From Aerococcus sp. (GTDB lineage Bacteria; Bacillota; Bacilli; Lactobacillales; Aerococcaceae), in assembly GCA_022768285.1 (NCBI GenBank), contig JALEMJ010000020.1:1-55694 (forward strand): a stretch of DNA of 55,694 bases, given 5' to 3'. The notes beneath the pieces were generated by a model, which was given only the letters and a program-made list of their open reading frames with translations, had not been told where the DNA came from and did no database searches. The translations under genes were made by a program, and so were the position numbers. Numbering within the stretch: position 1 is the stretch's first letter; each line of letters begins with the position of its first letter. This document shows positions 23,595-33,910 of this stretch, piece by piece.

Positions 23595-26153
23595 TTAATC
23601 GTCTGTTGTTGTTTTCACCGTCCGACTGGTAACCAATAATAAAGCGATGATGGAATACAACCGCCACGAGCCGCGGCTGAAGCTAATGTACTTCGGTAGC
23701 CAGCGATTCGTAAATTTCTCTTTGTAACTGCGCAGACCTTGGAACGAGTAAAACCGCGTTCCAAACACGTACGCATAATAAGCGAAGCGCTCGAGTGTAT
23801 AACTATGTAGCGTATGTCCTACTTTGGAAAGCGGAGCCATACCGAGATCGAAGCTCTGATAGCCGTTCGCTTGGGCGTAGGTGAATAGATTGATGAATAA
23901 GTAATCCATCAACCCGTTCGGTGCATCGGTCAGATTGTAACGCATCAAGTCAACAGACATCATGCCTTGTTCATATACCGGCATGATATTCGCAAAAGCG
24001 ATCGGTGTACTATCGGCATCGTAAACAATCGCGATATCACCCATTTGTAAGTAGTCGCGATCGAAGAAGCCCATGGAGAACCCTTTTTCCATTCGTCCGT
24101 TGAGCCATGTATCCGAAATCTGTTCGAGTTGATCGAGAAGCTGAGTGTTGTGCGGTGCGTGAACAATTTCGAAGCGATAACCATCATTGGTAAATTTATT
24201 AATGACATACCGCAGTGGCCGTTTTTTTCGACCGGATAGCGTGAAGTTTTCAAGATCAACCACGCCACTTTCGCCGACTTTCATAAAACCATAGCCGTAT
24301 TCGTGCAGTTTCAAGGTCAGGCGCTCAGAAATTTCATAGAAGACGACGCTGTATCCGTACCAATCACATTTCCCAACAAATTCCTCCAATGCGGCATCAA
24401 GATATGTATCGTCTCCGAATGGATCGCCCATCACGATGACTTTATTATTAACAGTCATTAATTGAAATGCCATGCGATCTTCGCCGTTACCATCCGTTAC
24501 CCAGTATAACTGCTTATCGCGCAGAAAAACGAGACCGGAATCGTCGTGACCACCGTATTTTTCGAGCAATTTCTGGGCACGCTGTGTATCAACAGGTTCG
24601 CCAATCACCATGTTGGCATGCTGCAGTGTCACCAGTACGATCCACCAAAAAGCCACAATAATCGTGATCATCAAAAGCAACAAACCAAATGTGTGCTGAT
24701 CACGAATAAAATTAATAAGTTTGAGCGAACTGTTCCCCATATTGATTGGAAGATTGCGCCAGTAGAAGTAGATATAGACAAACGTCAATAGAACCAACAG
24801 TCCCATATCAATTGTGGCTGATTCCCAAGAATAGAGAAATTGCTTGCGATACAACAAGGGCCGACTCAACCAGATCAAGCTGATCATTAACAGAATATAA
24901 ACGGCCGTCAGCACGTTAAAGCCGGTCAAATTCATGTAAATAAGCGTAATAATCAGCAGCACCATCGACAATGTGAGGGCTTGATGCTGGCGGTTCATTA
25001 AGACACGGGCAACAAGCATCAATAAATAACCGATCAACATACTCGGAAATTTCCAAATCAAATTCGCGTGGATTGGATTCAAGGCGTGAAGCCAGTGAAC
25101 GGCTGTCAGACGATCCGGAATCGTTGCGGACAGGATCAAGAAGACGGCGAGTAATAGCACCATACCGATACCGATCCAATACGCAATATTTCGCGCAATA
25201 AACTTGATCGGCTCCTTAACATCCGATGTATATTTTTTCCAGAAATGGTTGAAGAAAATAATTACTGCGAGAATAAATGGCACGATATAGTATGCGATAC
25301 GGAAGACGAGCACCCATACCATGCTCTGTTCATAGCTGAAACCTTGGAATGACAGGAAACCGATCATCACTAAATCAAATGAACCGAGTGCGCCCGGGAT
25401 AAAGGAGAAATAGCCAGCGATTTCTGCCAAAATCAGAGCGATAAACATCGGCATCCAGGCGAAGGAATACCCTAGTAGTTCGCCGACTATAAGGAACGAT
25501 AACGCGTAAGCACCCCATTCCAAAATTGATGCACCAATGTATTTGAGCTGCATCCTAAGCGGCAGTCCACCGACGTACTGCGTTTTCAGGCGGTTAAAGA
25601 TCAACAGCATCGTAACGATCCCACCCGACATCAACAACAGAATTCCGCGATTGACAGGGGCATAATCGTAAGCATCAATCCATGTAAATATAAATGCCAA
25701 CAAACTCATGACACCGAGCCCAGAGATCATAAATGGCACGGCATTCGTACATGCCTGCATGAAGCGTTCCTTATTCTCAGGGTCATCATCGCCGTAGTAA
25801 CTATTGCGCAAGACAATACTGGTCAAGCCACCGAATCCCACCAAATTTTCGATCGCATTAATGCTGTAGCTGGTGGTCAATAGTTCTGATACTGACACTT
25901 TTTTGTCAACGGTATCGAGAAATAGCTTGTCATAACCGATACACGGCACGACGGTGAGGAAACCGATTAACAGAATCGCCAGTATTTGCCACCATGTCAG
26001 TGCTTGTAAATTCTCGGAAACACCTTGCAACGATGTTTGTGCCAATAAGCCTTTGAATTCAGAGCCGACAATCACAATCACCGCAAAGAAAAAGATGACT
26101 TTTCCCCATTTTAATAACTTACGTAATTTGTCCAACGCCTTCGCCCCTTTCAT
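23595..26153 (-). CDS. mprF: Phosphatidylglycerol aminoacyltransferase/flippase MprF
   Basis: About 852 residues. The N-terminal ~500 residues form many membrane helices (flippase and synthase membrane part). The C-terminal ~330 residues are the cytosolic aminoacyl-tRNA-dependent transferase domain, with segments such as RPLRYVINKF, SMGFFDRDY and LGMAPLSKVG. MprF moves lysine or alanine from tRNA to phosphatidylglycerol, lowering the negative surface charge and giving resistance to cationic peptides. Which amino acid is used here is not visible. No good ribosome binding site precedes the ATG at 26153; a TTG at 26135 with AAGGGG upstream is an alternative start. First gene of a three-gene operon. 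Confidence 0.94.
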   Translation of the reverse strand: MKGAKALDKLRKLLKWGKVIFFFAVIVIVGSEFKGLLAQTSLQGVSENLQALTWWQILAILLIGFLTVVPCIGYDKLFLDTVDKKVSVSELLTTSYSINAIENLVGFGGLTSIVLRNSYYGDDDPENKERFMQACTNAVPFMISGLGVMSLLAFIFTWIDAYDYAPVNRGILLLMSGGIVTMLLIFNRLKTQYVGGLPLRMQLKYIGASILEWGAYALSFLIVGELLGYSFAWMPMFIALILAEIAGYFSFIPGALGSFDLVMIGFLSFQGFSYEQSMVWVLVFRIAYYIVPFILAVIIFFNHFWKKYTSDVKEPIKFIARNIAYWIGIGMVLLLAVFLILSATIPDRLTAVHWLHALNPIHANLIWKFPSMLIGYLLMLVARVLMNRQHQALTLSMVLLIITLIYMNLTGFNVLTAVYILLMISLIWLSRPLLYRKQFLYSWESATIDMGLLVLLTFVYIYFYWRNLPINMGNSSLKLINFIRDQHTFGLLLLMITIIVAFWWIVLVTLQHANMVIGEPVDTQRAQKLLEKYGGHDDSGLVFLRDKQLYWVTDGNGEDRMAFQLMTVNNKVIVMGDPFGDDTYLDAALEEFVGKCDWYGYSVVFYEISERLTLKLHEYGYGFMKVGESGVVDLENFTLSGRKKRPLRYVINKFTNDGYRFEIVHAPHNTQLLDQLEQISDTWLNGRMEKGFSMGFFDRDYLQMGDIAIVYDADSTPIAFANIMPVYEQGMMSVDLMRYNLTDAPNGLMDYLFINLFTYAQANGYQSFDLGMAPLSKVGHTLHSYTLERFAYYAYVFGTRFYSFQGLRSYKEKFTNRWLPKYISFSRGSWRLYSIIALLLVTSRTVKTTTDD

Positions 26154-26241
26154 CAATTATTGTGACAATTCGTACGATTATTATAGCGATTGCGCATCGC
26201 TGTGGGAGCGATCAGGAACATTTTAAAGAAAAGCTTAAATA

Positions 26242-26278
26242 AAAAAGAAGCGACAGCCTATTGACTTCGCTCCTTCAT
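26242..26278 (-). terminator. Terminator after the GH31 gene
   Basis: On the minus strand GGAGCGA pairs with TCGCTTC (one G-U pair) across a 12-base loop, followed by TTTTTTATTT. It separates the GH31 gene from mprF. Confidence 0.7.
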
Positions 26279-26299
26279 TCGTAATGATTGGTGAATTAA

Positions 26300-29200
26300 T
26301 TAGTGACGCTTTTTGAACGCAAATGCAGAACCGATACCCGTCATTAACAAACCGATACCTAATCCGGCTGTGGCTAAACCAGTTTGTGGTAAGTCAGCTG
26401 TCGATGAAGTAGCAACTACCGACTGTGCAGCTCTAGCTCGCCCAGTCTCTTTCGCTGCATCCGCCATAACTACAGCACGGTCCTCAGTACCATGGCTGGC
26501 TGAATGCATATCATGTGTTTTTGTGCTGTGTGATATATCTTTATTCCCATCAGTACTTGGTAACATTGTGTCACCAGAATTAGGTGCTTTTGTCGCGTCT
26601 TCTATTGGCTCACTATCCGTTGTTTCCTCTTTATGTACGTCTTCATTAGTTGATGTACTGCCAGATTCCGTACCAGTCGTTGCATCATCTATTGTCTCTT
26701 TTGATTCGCCGAATGTGTAACCCGTCAATTCCAAGCGCACATCCTTCGTCGTTGTATCGAATGCTTCTGATTTCACACGTAGTACCGGATTCTTGATCAA
26801 TTCTTTACCGTAGAAGTCACCACCCTCAGTGGAGAACTGATTGAGGTTCGGTTTTTCATCATAGTAGATAGCATTTTCACCTGTGTTAAAGGCTTCCAAG
26901 CTATTAACAACCGTCAATTCAACTTCTTTGCCACCGATGAACAGTTTCACACTGTCTGGCTTAGCGGTGACATTCACATCAAACTGCGCCTGTTTATCTT
27001 TAATGTAGCCATCATATCCGCCGATAGTCTTTCCAATCGTAAGGGTAACGTTCCCTTTTTCATCGGCATTAGAAGTAATTTCAGTCTTCGCAACTTCCCC
27101 TTCACGGTAGGCCGTTGTACGCCCATCATCCTCAGTCAACGTGAAGCTAGTATTGCCAGCTGGATAGAATTCAACAATGCGCTTCGTACGATCGATCTCA
27201 CTAACGCTATTATTTGGTTCATTAACTGGGACAATCGCACCTTGACGGACGAAGACCGGTAGTTTCCAGATCGGTGCATCGAAATTATTGAGTACTTGAC
27301 CACCTTCGTAAATATCGCCGGTAAAGAGATCAATCCATTTCTCACCAGCTGGGAGAACAATACCATTGCGAATAGCGTTTCCTTTATCATCACTATCAGT
27401 ATCCTGATAAATTGGCGCAACGAGGAAGCTATCGCCATACATGAATTGGTATTTCACATCATCTGTGTAATTAATCTTCTCATCCGGAAAATCCAAAAAC
27501 ATCGCACGAGTTGATGGTAATCCCTCCGTTGCCTCATGATGAATACTATATGCGTATGGTAAGAGAACGGATTTCAGCTTCAAGTAACTGCGATTAATAT
27601 CGGTTGTCGTCTGATCGAAATTGAACGGATTCTTTTTAGATTGTCCCCAACCATCCATATTCAATTGCAATGTTGTGAACGTCTTCCACTGATAATCTCG
27701 CGTGTTAATAATTGGATTCGAACCGCCATGGATACCATCCATATCCGAGCCGATATTCGGTTGACCGGAAAGCCCTGTGCCGATATAAGTTGGAATGCGG
27801 AAACGAATGTATTCCCACTGACCACCAAATTGATCACCAGTCCAGATACCACCGTTGCGCTGTGTACCACCCCAGCCATCGAGCGTAATGATAAACGGAC
27901 GATCACCGTTGCTTTCTTTCTCCATGATTTCCTTTGAAGTGTCCGTCGCATTTAAACCGAAGTTATATCCAGAGCCGACCCACGCAACATCTGTTTTGAG
28001 GACGCGTACACCTGCTTCACCGACCTCTGCAGCAAGGTCACGCTGGTACAGTGGATGTACGCTCTCATCAGGCGTTAAGTCTGACTGTGTCCATAATCCG
28101 GTTTCTACTCCGTGTTCTTTTGCCCATTCTTGGAATGCTTTTAAGTTCTGGATATTACCTTCGAGCGTTTCTTCTTGGCCATAGCCAGCACCGTAACCAT
28201 CATTAACGAGAATCCATCCCAGAGGCATATCATTGTCGGCATAGCGTTCAACTAATGCACGTGCAGTAAATTCATAGTTCTCATCATCAGGCTCGCCATT
28301 TAAGGATTCTAAAATACCACCATATTGTTTAATAATGCCTTCAAAGGTTTGCTCAGCTTTTGTTTCAGCTTCTTCATCAGCTTTTGCTTTTTCTTCCTCT
28401 GAAAGCTGTTCATAGTTTTCTGGCAAAAACTTCTCAGCAAGGCCAGGAATTATAACGCGGGGATTGATTTCCTGGTAATATTTCCCCGTCTTTTCAGAGT
28501 AGAAATCTGTCTCATATGTCTCTTCGCCTTCAGGAACTTCAATCCAGTAGTCACGGTTAAAGGCGTTAAGGTGACCCTCATAATGCGCAAATTCTGGCAA
28601 TACAACTGGCGTCCCTGTGATTTCGTAGTAGCCGTTTAAAATATCTGCCGGTTTATCGCCAATAATGTAGAAGGCATCGAAACGGCCTTCCTTATGGTTG
28701 GTTTTAACCGCATTAATATCTGATGATTCAAAATCATAGACACCTTCTTGGAACGTATTGCGTAGGACACCATAACCATCCGTTGACCAATAGAACGGCG
28801 CTGGTGAAGCTACACCACCGTCAACCCAATCATTCTCATTTTTGATGTTGATTGTGTGTCCCTTGTGTGCAAAGCGTCCATTCTGCGTTCCGCCACCGAA
28901 GTATTGACTATCGGTATGAGATTTCAATGTCTGAGTCGTATCAGTATTCGAAATTTTTAGGGGCTCGAGTTCTTCAACAACTATATTACCTGCACTATTT
29001 AAGAGTTTGAGTGTACCTTTTTTTCTTATCAAGCTGTACTGACATGGCATCTGTCACGAGACTCGCCTGTTCTTCACTATCTTTAAGTGATACTTTGACT
29101 TTTTCAATGCTATCGAATTCTGGCACAACAATATCCGCCGGACGCGTTTCATCACGCGGTGCAGGATCTTCAAATTTTCCGGTTGGATCGACATAATAAC

Positions 29201-29786
29201 GGACAATATTATCATCGTAGAAGTATAAACGACCTTGCTGACCCGTTTCGTAGTCTACCTCAAAAAGACCATCATCGAGTTGCTTCACCTCATCGATAGC
29301 ACCTAATGATATTTGTTCTTCGGAAGGTCCATTATCCTGTTCTTGCTTGTTAAAGTCATCAATAGCTTCTTCCGCATTATTTGGATTAGACGCTGCTCGT
29401 ATCTTCGGTGACTGTGCAACTTCTTCAGCTTCCACAGGCACTTGTTTCTTATTATCCGCTTCGATCTCCGTGTTATCAGTTACTGCATCAATGACCATTG
29501 CTTCAGATGATTTCGTATCTGCTGCATCTTGAACGATATCAGAGGTTTCTGTTTCCGTCATTTTGCCTGTTTCAGATGCATTTGCTGCACCTGATTGACT
29601 AGAAAGTAATGTCTGATTTGGTGTATCACTTGTTTCGACGGCAAACACTGATTCAGCGCCAGAGAAACCGATAAATGCACTTACTGCAACAGAAGCGACA
29701 CCAATAGATAATTTACGCAAACCATATGTATAATTTTTAGAGCCTTGTTTTTGACGTAAAACGCGTTGATTATTCTTTCCTACCAT
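26300..29786 (-). pseudogene. Wall-anchored GH31 glycosidase, frameshifted in an A7 run; candidate alpha-N-acetylgalactosaminidase
   Basis: Two overlapping frames together encode about 1160 residues. The first (29786 to ~29018) has a YSIRK-like signal peptide (YGLRKLSIGVASV), a low-complexity acidic stretch and the start of the GH31 N-terminal domain, then stops 35 bases past the shift. The second carries the catalytic domain with RVLKTDVAW (likely nucleophile Asp, codon 27989-27991) and SGQPNIGSDMDG, then the sorting signal LPQTG, membrane helix and KKRH tail. The join needs one A fewer than the seven present (29018-29024 on the plus strand). GH31 is clear. Alpha-GalNAcase activity, as in Enterococcus Nag31, is inferred from the neighbouring amino-sugar operon. 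The shift may be true decay, phase variation or a sequencing error. Confidence 0.82.
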
Positions 29787-29837
29787 TTGGTCAAATACCT
29801 CGCTATTTCTTTTAAACAAAAGCAACAATATGAAAAT

Positions 29838-29866
29838 AGTATAACGCTTTCATAGGTTCTTTTCAA
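29838..29866 (-). promoter_or_regulatory. GH31 gene promoter with cre-like site
   Basis: On the minus strand TTGAAA (29866-29861), a 17-base spacer and TATACT (29843-29838). TGAAAGCGTTATAC (29852-29839) fits the CcpA cre consensus except for its last two bases and overlaps the -10, so carbon catabolite repression is likely. Confidence 0.7.
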
Positions 29867-29872
29867 GAAATT

Positions 29873-29903
29873 AAAAAAGAGGACGTGCCTCAACACGTCC
29901 TCT
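29873..29903 (-). terminator. Terminator of the amino-sugar operon, after lacD
   Basis: AGAGGACGTG pairs with CACGTCCTCT (10 bp, 6-base loop) and is followed on the minus strand by T6. It ends the long minus-strand operon just before the GH31 promoter. Confidence 0.92.
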
Positions 29904-29925
29904 CGATCAGTTAGTCATTCACTGA

Positions 29926-30921
29926 TTATTTTGTACCAATGCGGTCAGTCCAAGGTACAGCAGTTTCTTCCAAAACATCGTTCAATGATTGGATGTTTGC
30001 TTTACCAGTTTCTTCTAACCATGCACGAGCAGCTTCGTCACCTTTCTGTGCGAATTCTGGAATAGAGTCTTTCCAGGTTGCACGGCCACAGAGTACCCCG
30101 TTAAATTCAGAACCAGCTTCTTTAGCGAAGCGTAAAGTGTCCTGGAATAATTGCGTAGATACACCAGCACTCAAGAAGATGAATGGTAAGTCAGTTGCTT
30201 CACTCTGTTGTTTGAAGTAAGCTTTAGCTTCGTCTTGTGTGTAAAGAACTTCACCATCGTCGAAACCTTCAACGTATTTCATATTAACTGGGACTTCCAA
30301 TTTCAACACGTCAACGTTGTAACGGTCTTCAGAGAATAATTTAACAGAGTCTAAAACTTTCTGAGGTTTTAGTTTTGCGTATTCTTTTGATTTTTCGTCA
30401 TTTAGCTTAGCGTCGTAAGTGACGATTTCGAGGAAGAATGGAATATCTTCAGCTTCACATTCAGCACCGATACGTTCAACGAAAGCTTTCTTGCGGTCGT
30501 TAACTTCATCGCCTTCATCTGGGTCGTAGTAAAGTAAGAATTTAACAGCGTTCCCGCCTTCTTCTTTAATACGTTTAGCTGATTGGTCATCAATTAAGTC
30601 TGGGAAACGGCCTGGTTCGTCAGCGTCATAACCCGTTTTTTCGTAAGAGAGCAATAAACCAGCGTTGCTGTCACGGTGCTCAGCAGCTGGAATACCGTAT
30701 TCTGGGTCCAACAAGATAGAAGAAGCGAAAGGTGTCAATTCTTCAGAAACAGCTACTTTGAACTGTTCAACTAGAGATTGGATATCAGCACCTTCCTCAG
30801 CGTCTGCAGCGATCATTTTACGTAGAGAACCACGTTGATCGATAGCCAATGCTGAGATAACCTTTTTGTCATTTGACAAAGCTTCTAAATGTTTTAATTT
30901 CGCTTCAGAAATGTATTTCAT
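29926..30921 (-). CDS. lacD: Tagatose 1,6-bisphosphate aldolase (class I)
   Basis: A 331-residue LacD-family aldolase that splits tagatose 1,6-bisphosphate into glyceraldehyde 3-phosphate and dihydroxyacetone phosphate. Family segments are SALAIDQRGSLRKM near the N-terminus, ILLDPEYG and VDVLKLEVPVN with the Schiff-base lysine. AGGAGG precedes the ATG. It is the last gene of the operon, where it would finish breakdown of tagatose 6-phosphate made by AgaS. No tagatose-6-phosphate kinase gene is in the window, so that step must be encoded elsewhere. Confidence 0.92.
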   Translation of the reverse strand: MKYISEAKLKHLEALSNDKKVISALAIDQRGSLRKMIAADAEEGADIQSLVEQFKVAVSEELTPFASSILLDPEYGIPAAEHRDSNAGLLLSYEKTGYDADEPGRFPDLIDDQSAKRIKEEGGNAVKFLLYYDPDEGDEVNDRKKAFVERIGAECEAEDIPFFLEIVTYDAKLNDEKSKEYAKLKPQKVLDSVKLFSEDRYNVDVLKLEVPVNMKYVEGFDDGEVLYTQDEAKAYFKQQSEATDLPFIFLSAGVSTQLFQDTLRFAKEAGSEFNGVLCGRATWKDSIPEFAQKGDEAARAWLEETGKANIQSLNDVLEETAVPWTDRIGTK

Positions 30922-30961
30922 TATCTGTCCTCCTAAAAACTATATACGAAACTCTACAAGC

Positions 30962-30989
30962 ATTATAGCTTATTTTTCTCATTTTCAAA
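30962..30989 (-). promoter_or_regulatory. Possible internal promoter before lacD
   Basis: In the 103-base gap after nagA the minus strand has TTTGAA (30989-30984), a 16-base spacer and a perfect TATAAT (30967-30962). This could give lacD transcription separate from the upstream operon. Confidence 0.5.
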
Positions 30990-31024
30990 AGCTTATTTCA
31001 AACTTTTGAGAACGACTTTGAACA

Positions 31025-32176
31025 TTAAGCTTCAAATTTCTTTTCACCATCTTGGAAGGTTGCGAGCAATTCACCGTTTTCTTCCAAGACGTTGAAGTCA
31101 GCGTCGTAGCCTTCTGCTAATTTCCCGCATTCATCGTCAATACCGACCGATTGGGCTGGGTTCAAGCTTGCCATGCGTACAGCATCTTCTAAGGAAGCGA
31201 TACCCCACGAAACCACGTTTTTAACGGCATTCTTCAATTGTAATACGGACCCGGCGAGGCTACCGCTATCCTTCAAACGCGCAGCACCATCTTTAACGAT
31301 GACGTCGAACTCACCCAATTTCGATGGGCCATCACCCATACCACCAGCGCGCATCGAGTCGGTAACTAATACGACACGATCGACACCGCGTGCTTTGATG
31401 GCAACTTTGGCTGCTGCTGGATGTACGTGATAGCCATCACAGATCAATTCTGCCCAGACATCATCGAGAGATAATGCTGCACCGACCATACCTGGTTCAC
31501 GGTGATGCAAGCCACTCATACCATTGTAAGTGTGGCAGAAGCCATCAGCACCAGCTTTAACTGCTTTTTCAGCGTCGGCATATTCAGCATTGCTGTGGCC
31601 TAATGTCACATGAACACCTAGCGTATTCGCAAAAGCAATGTATTCTTCAACATTGTCGCGTTCCGGCGCGATCGCAATTTTTTTGAGCAAGCCTTTCGAG
31701 CTCTCTACCCATTTAGCGAGATGTTCAGTTGAAGGATCTTCCATATATTTCGGGTTCTGTGCCCCTTTGTGTTCTTCAGTGAAGGCCGGTCCTTCGAAGA
31801 AAATCCCTTTGACCTTCGCACCACCGATTTCGTCGTGATGGTCACCGATCATGCGACAAACAGCGTCCAAGTTTTCGAAAGAGTCAGTGAGGGTTGTGGG
31901 TAACCAAGATGTTACCCCTGCTTCAAATAACCCTTCAGACATGACTTTCATACCTTCGAGGTCGATATCCATGACGTCGTAAGATTTCAATCCGTGGATA
32001 TGCGTATCGATGTAACCTGGTGCGAGGACTTTATCACTGTAGTCATCCACAACGTGTGTATCGGATGGCAAAGATTTCGCAATACTCAAGATTTTACCGT
32101 CTTCAACACCGAGGTAGCCGTCCTCAACAACACTATCAGATAAGATGATTTTTTTTGCTTTGTAGAATGTTTTCAT
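31025..32176 (-). CDS. nagA: N-acetylhexosamine-6-phosphate deacetylase
   Basis: A 383-residue amidohydrolase. Motifs are PGYIDTHIHG (metal site), FFEGPAF (conserved metal-binding Glu), VTLGHSNA, GFCHTYNGMSGLHHREPG (active-site His) and VLVTDSMRAGG (catalytic Asp). NagA-type enzymes deacetylate GlcNAc 6-phosphate; the AgaA version acts on GalNAc 6-phosphate. The position directly after agaS (2-base gap, ribosome binding site inside the agaS end) favours a role in GalNAc use, but specificity cannot be read from sequence. Confidence 0.92.
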   Translation of the reverse strand: MKTFYKAKKIILSDSVVEDGYLGVEDGKILSIAKSLPSDTHVVDDYSDKVLAPGYIDTHIHGLKSYDVMDIDLEGMKVMSEGLFEAGVTSWLPTTLTDSFENLDAVCRMIGDHHDEIGGAKVKGIFFEGPAFTEEHKGAQNPKYMEDPSTEHLAKWVESSKGLLKKIAIAPERDNVEEYIAFANTLGVHVTLGHSNAEYADAEKAVKAGADGFCHTYNGMSGLHHREPGMVGAALSLDDVWAELICDGYHVHPAAAKVAIKARGVDRVVLVTDSMRAGGMGDGPSKLGEFDVIVKDGAARLKDSGSLAGSVLQLKNAVKNVVSWGIASLEDAVRMASLNPAQSVGIDDECGKLAEGYDADFNVLEENGELLATFQDGEKKFEA

Positions 32177-32178
32177 GC

Positions 32179-33351
32179 TTATTTCTCCTCGAACTCGTGA
32201 ATCGTTACCCCTTTAACAACGCGGTTAACGGTACCTGTTGGGGATGGCGTGTCCGGTTTGTTGCCGACCTTCAAAGAAGTCATCACAGCAAAAGTCTGTG
32301 CAAACAGGATGTATGGGAAGCTCAGGTAAACATCTGGCAAGCTTTCCGTACCGTGTGCAATCACAAATTGATCGGCATCGATACCGGCTTCTTTATCGGC
32401 AGTCAAGGCGAGTGTCACTTCAGCGATCTCGTCGTGGAAAACTTCATTGATCAAATCTTCATCGTACTGTTCCGTGTAGTCTTCGTTCGATACGTAGTTA
32501 ACGACAATCGTGTGGTCATTCACTAACGATTTTGGACCGTGGCGGAAACCAATAGCTGTTTCGTACTGCGTAGCAATCTTACCAGCTGTCAATTCCAAAA
32601 TCTTTAATTGACTTTCGCGGGATAAACCGAAGAAGCCACCAGCACCGAGATAGATGACGCGATCAAAGTCATGATCGACAACATCTTTGATTTCATCTTC
32701 ACGGTCTAGAACAGAGCGACCAGCCTCAACGATCGTCTTCACGTAGTTTTCTTTTTCTTCCATCGTTGCTGGGTCGAATACGAGCAATGCGGTCAATGCC
32801 ATGCAGGAGTAACTACCTGTCATCGCAAAGCCTTTATCGTTTGAACGCTCTGGCTGCAATAACAAGAGGTTATCATCTTCATTTTGCGCTTTTTTAGCCA
32901 ATTCCCCATCAGGCGCACATGTAATCGTGATCTGGTAGAGATCGTCAACAATCTTCTCAGCAATGTTGACGGTTGCTACGGATTCCGGTGAATTGCCTGA
33001 GCGTGCGAAGGAAACCAAGATTGTTGGAACATCGTGTTGCAAGAAACGTTTCGGTGTGCCGACAATATCGGTCGTTGCGAATGCGCGGAATTCCCATTGC
33101 TTCTGATCATTTACTTCAGATAAATGCGGTACGATCGTTTCACCGACGAATGCCGAAGTCCCTGCACCCGCAAATACTACGCGAATGTGATCGTGTTTAG
33201 CAGCGATATCCTTGAGGAAGGCTTTGATTTCATCTTGTTTTTCCAAGTAATTTTTCCAAGCTTCTTCCCAAAGATCCGGTTGTTGATAGACCTCTCTAAC
33301 GGTAATGTCAGCACCTAATGCTTTCAATTTGTCTTCTGATTCTTTAAACAT
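32179..33351 (-). CDS. agaS: SIS-domain galactosamine-6-phosphate deaminase/isomerase
   Basis: A 390-residue protein with two SIS sugar-isomerase domains. The first contains VVFAGAGTSAFVG and SFARSGNSPESVA; the second contains YLGAGGFFGLSRES and GFRHGPKS. AgaS converts galactosamine 6-phosphate to tagatose 6-phosphate and ammonia. The order GH35, EIIB, EIIC, EIID, EIIA, agaS matches the pneumococcal bgaC operon, supporting this assignment over a glucosamine-type isomerase. Confidence 0.88.
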   Translation of the reverse strand: MFKESEDKLKALGADITVREVYQQPDLWEEAWKNYLEKQDEIKAFLKDIAAKHDHIRVVFAGAGTSAFVGETIVPHLSEVNDQKQWEFRAFATTDIVGTPKRFLQHDVPTILVSFARSGNSPESVATVNIAEKIVDDLYQITITCAPDGELAKKAQNEDDNLLLLQPERSNDKGFAMTGSYSCMALTALLVFDPATMEEKENYVKTIVEAGRSVLDREDEIKDVVDHDFDRVIYLGAGGFFGLSRESQLKILELTAGKIATQYETAIGFRHGPKSLVNDHTIVVNYVSNEDYTEQYDEDLINEVFHDEIAEVTLALTADKEAGIDADQFVIAHGTESLPDVYLSFPYILFAQTFAVMTSLKVGNKPDTPSPTGTVNRVVKGVTIHEFEEK

Positions 33352-33393
33352 AAGTTCCTCCTTAAAATGAAACTCTGCCTTTTTCTACAAATA

Positions 33394-33420
33394 AAGGGGC
33401 GAAACACGTTCCGCCCCTTT
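33394..33420 (-). terminator. Intra-operon hairpin between EIIA and agaS
   Basis: AAAGGGGCG (33394-33402) pairs with CGCCCCTTT (33412-33420) as a 9-bp GC-rich stem with a 9-base loop. On the minus strand it is followed by TTTATTTGT, a weak T tract, so it may act as a partial terminator or an mRNA-stabilising processing site. Confidence 0.6.
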
Positions 33421-33436
33421 AATGAATTCATATCAA

Positions 33437-33847
33437 TTACATTTCATCGTCATCATCGTCAGCTGCTGCTTGCAGTAATTCGTTGACGTGACTGATGTTA
33501 GAAGTTGTCTCTTCGACGATGTCTACAGGGGTTCCTAATAATTCACCATTGATGAATGCAATTACCATTGGCACATTCATACCTGCATACAAATCAATAT
33601 CTTCGCCTTCAATGATCTTCTTAGAAATAACATTGCTCGGCGTCCCACCTTGTAGGTCACAGAACACAATGTAGTCGTCTAAGTCTTTAGCAACAGCATC
33701 AAATTTCTTCTCAAAATCTTCTCTGCCTTCGTCCGGATAAAGCGGAACAGTATAAATGTTCTCTTGCGGACCCATGATCATTTCAGTGGTTTCTTTCAAC
33801 CCTTCACACATCGTGCCGTGGCTGATCAAAATTAAAGATTTTGTCAT
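33437..33847 (-). CDS. Mannose-family PTS EIIA component
   Basis: A 136-residue cytoplasmic phosphocarrier. The phospho-histidine is in ILISHGTMCEG (about H10), and CDLQGGTPSN is the typical second motif. It accepts phosphate from HPr and passes it to EIIB. The acidic tail DDDDDEM is unusual but probably unimportant. It belongs with the EIIB, EIIC and EIID genes in the same operon. In the pneumococcal bgaC-type operon this transporter serves galactosyl-hexosamines or amino sugars. Confidence 0.93.
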   Translation of the reverse strand: MTKSLILISHGTMCEGLKETTEMIMGPQENIYTVPLYPDEGREDFEKKFDAVAKDLDDYIVFCDLQGGTPSNVISKKIIEGEDIDLYAGMNVPMVIAFINGELLGTPVDIVEETTSNISHVNELLQAAADDDDDEM

Positions 33848-33910
33848 TCCAAACTCCTATTCCAATTAACTCACTATTATCGAATTACTGCCTTAATCAT
33901 ACGTTAAGGA

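Noticed and set aside
26313-26720. 135-codon frame antisense to the GH31 C-terminus
   Set aside because: It is the mirror of the low-complexity Ser/Thr/Glu region and LPXTG anchor; no ribosome binding site.
29018-29024. Programmed ribosomal frameshifting at the A7 run of the GH31 gene
   Set aside because: The shift needed is +1, while A-rich slippery heptamers normally give -1; no stimulatory hairpin or internal Shine-Dalgarno was seen. Left as mutation, phase variation or transcriptional slippage.
32155-32526. 123-codon frame antisense to agaS
   Set aside because: It lies wholly within the coding strand shadow of agaS and has no protein-like pattern.
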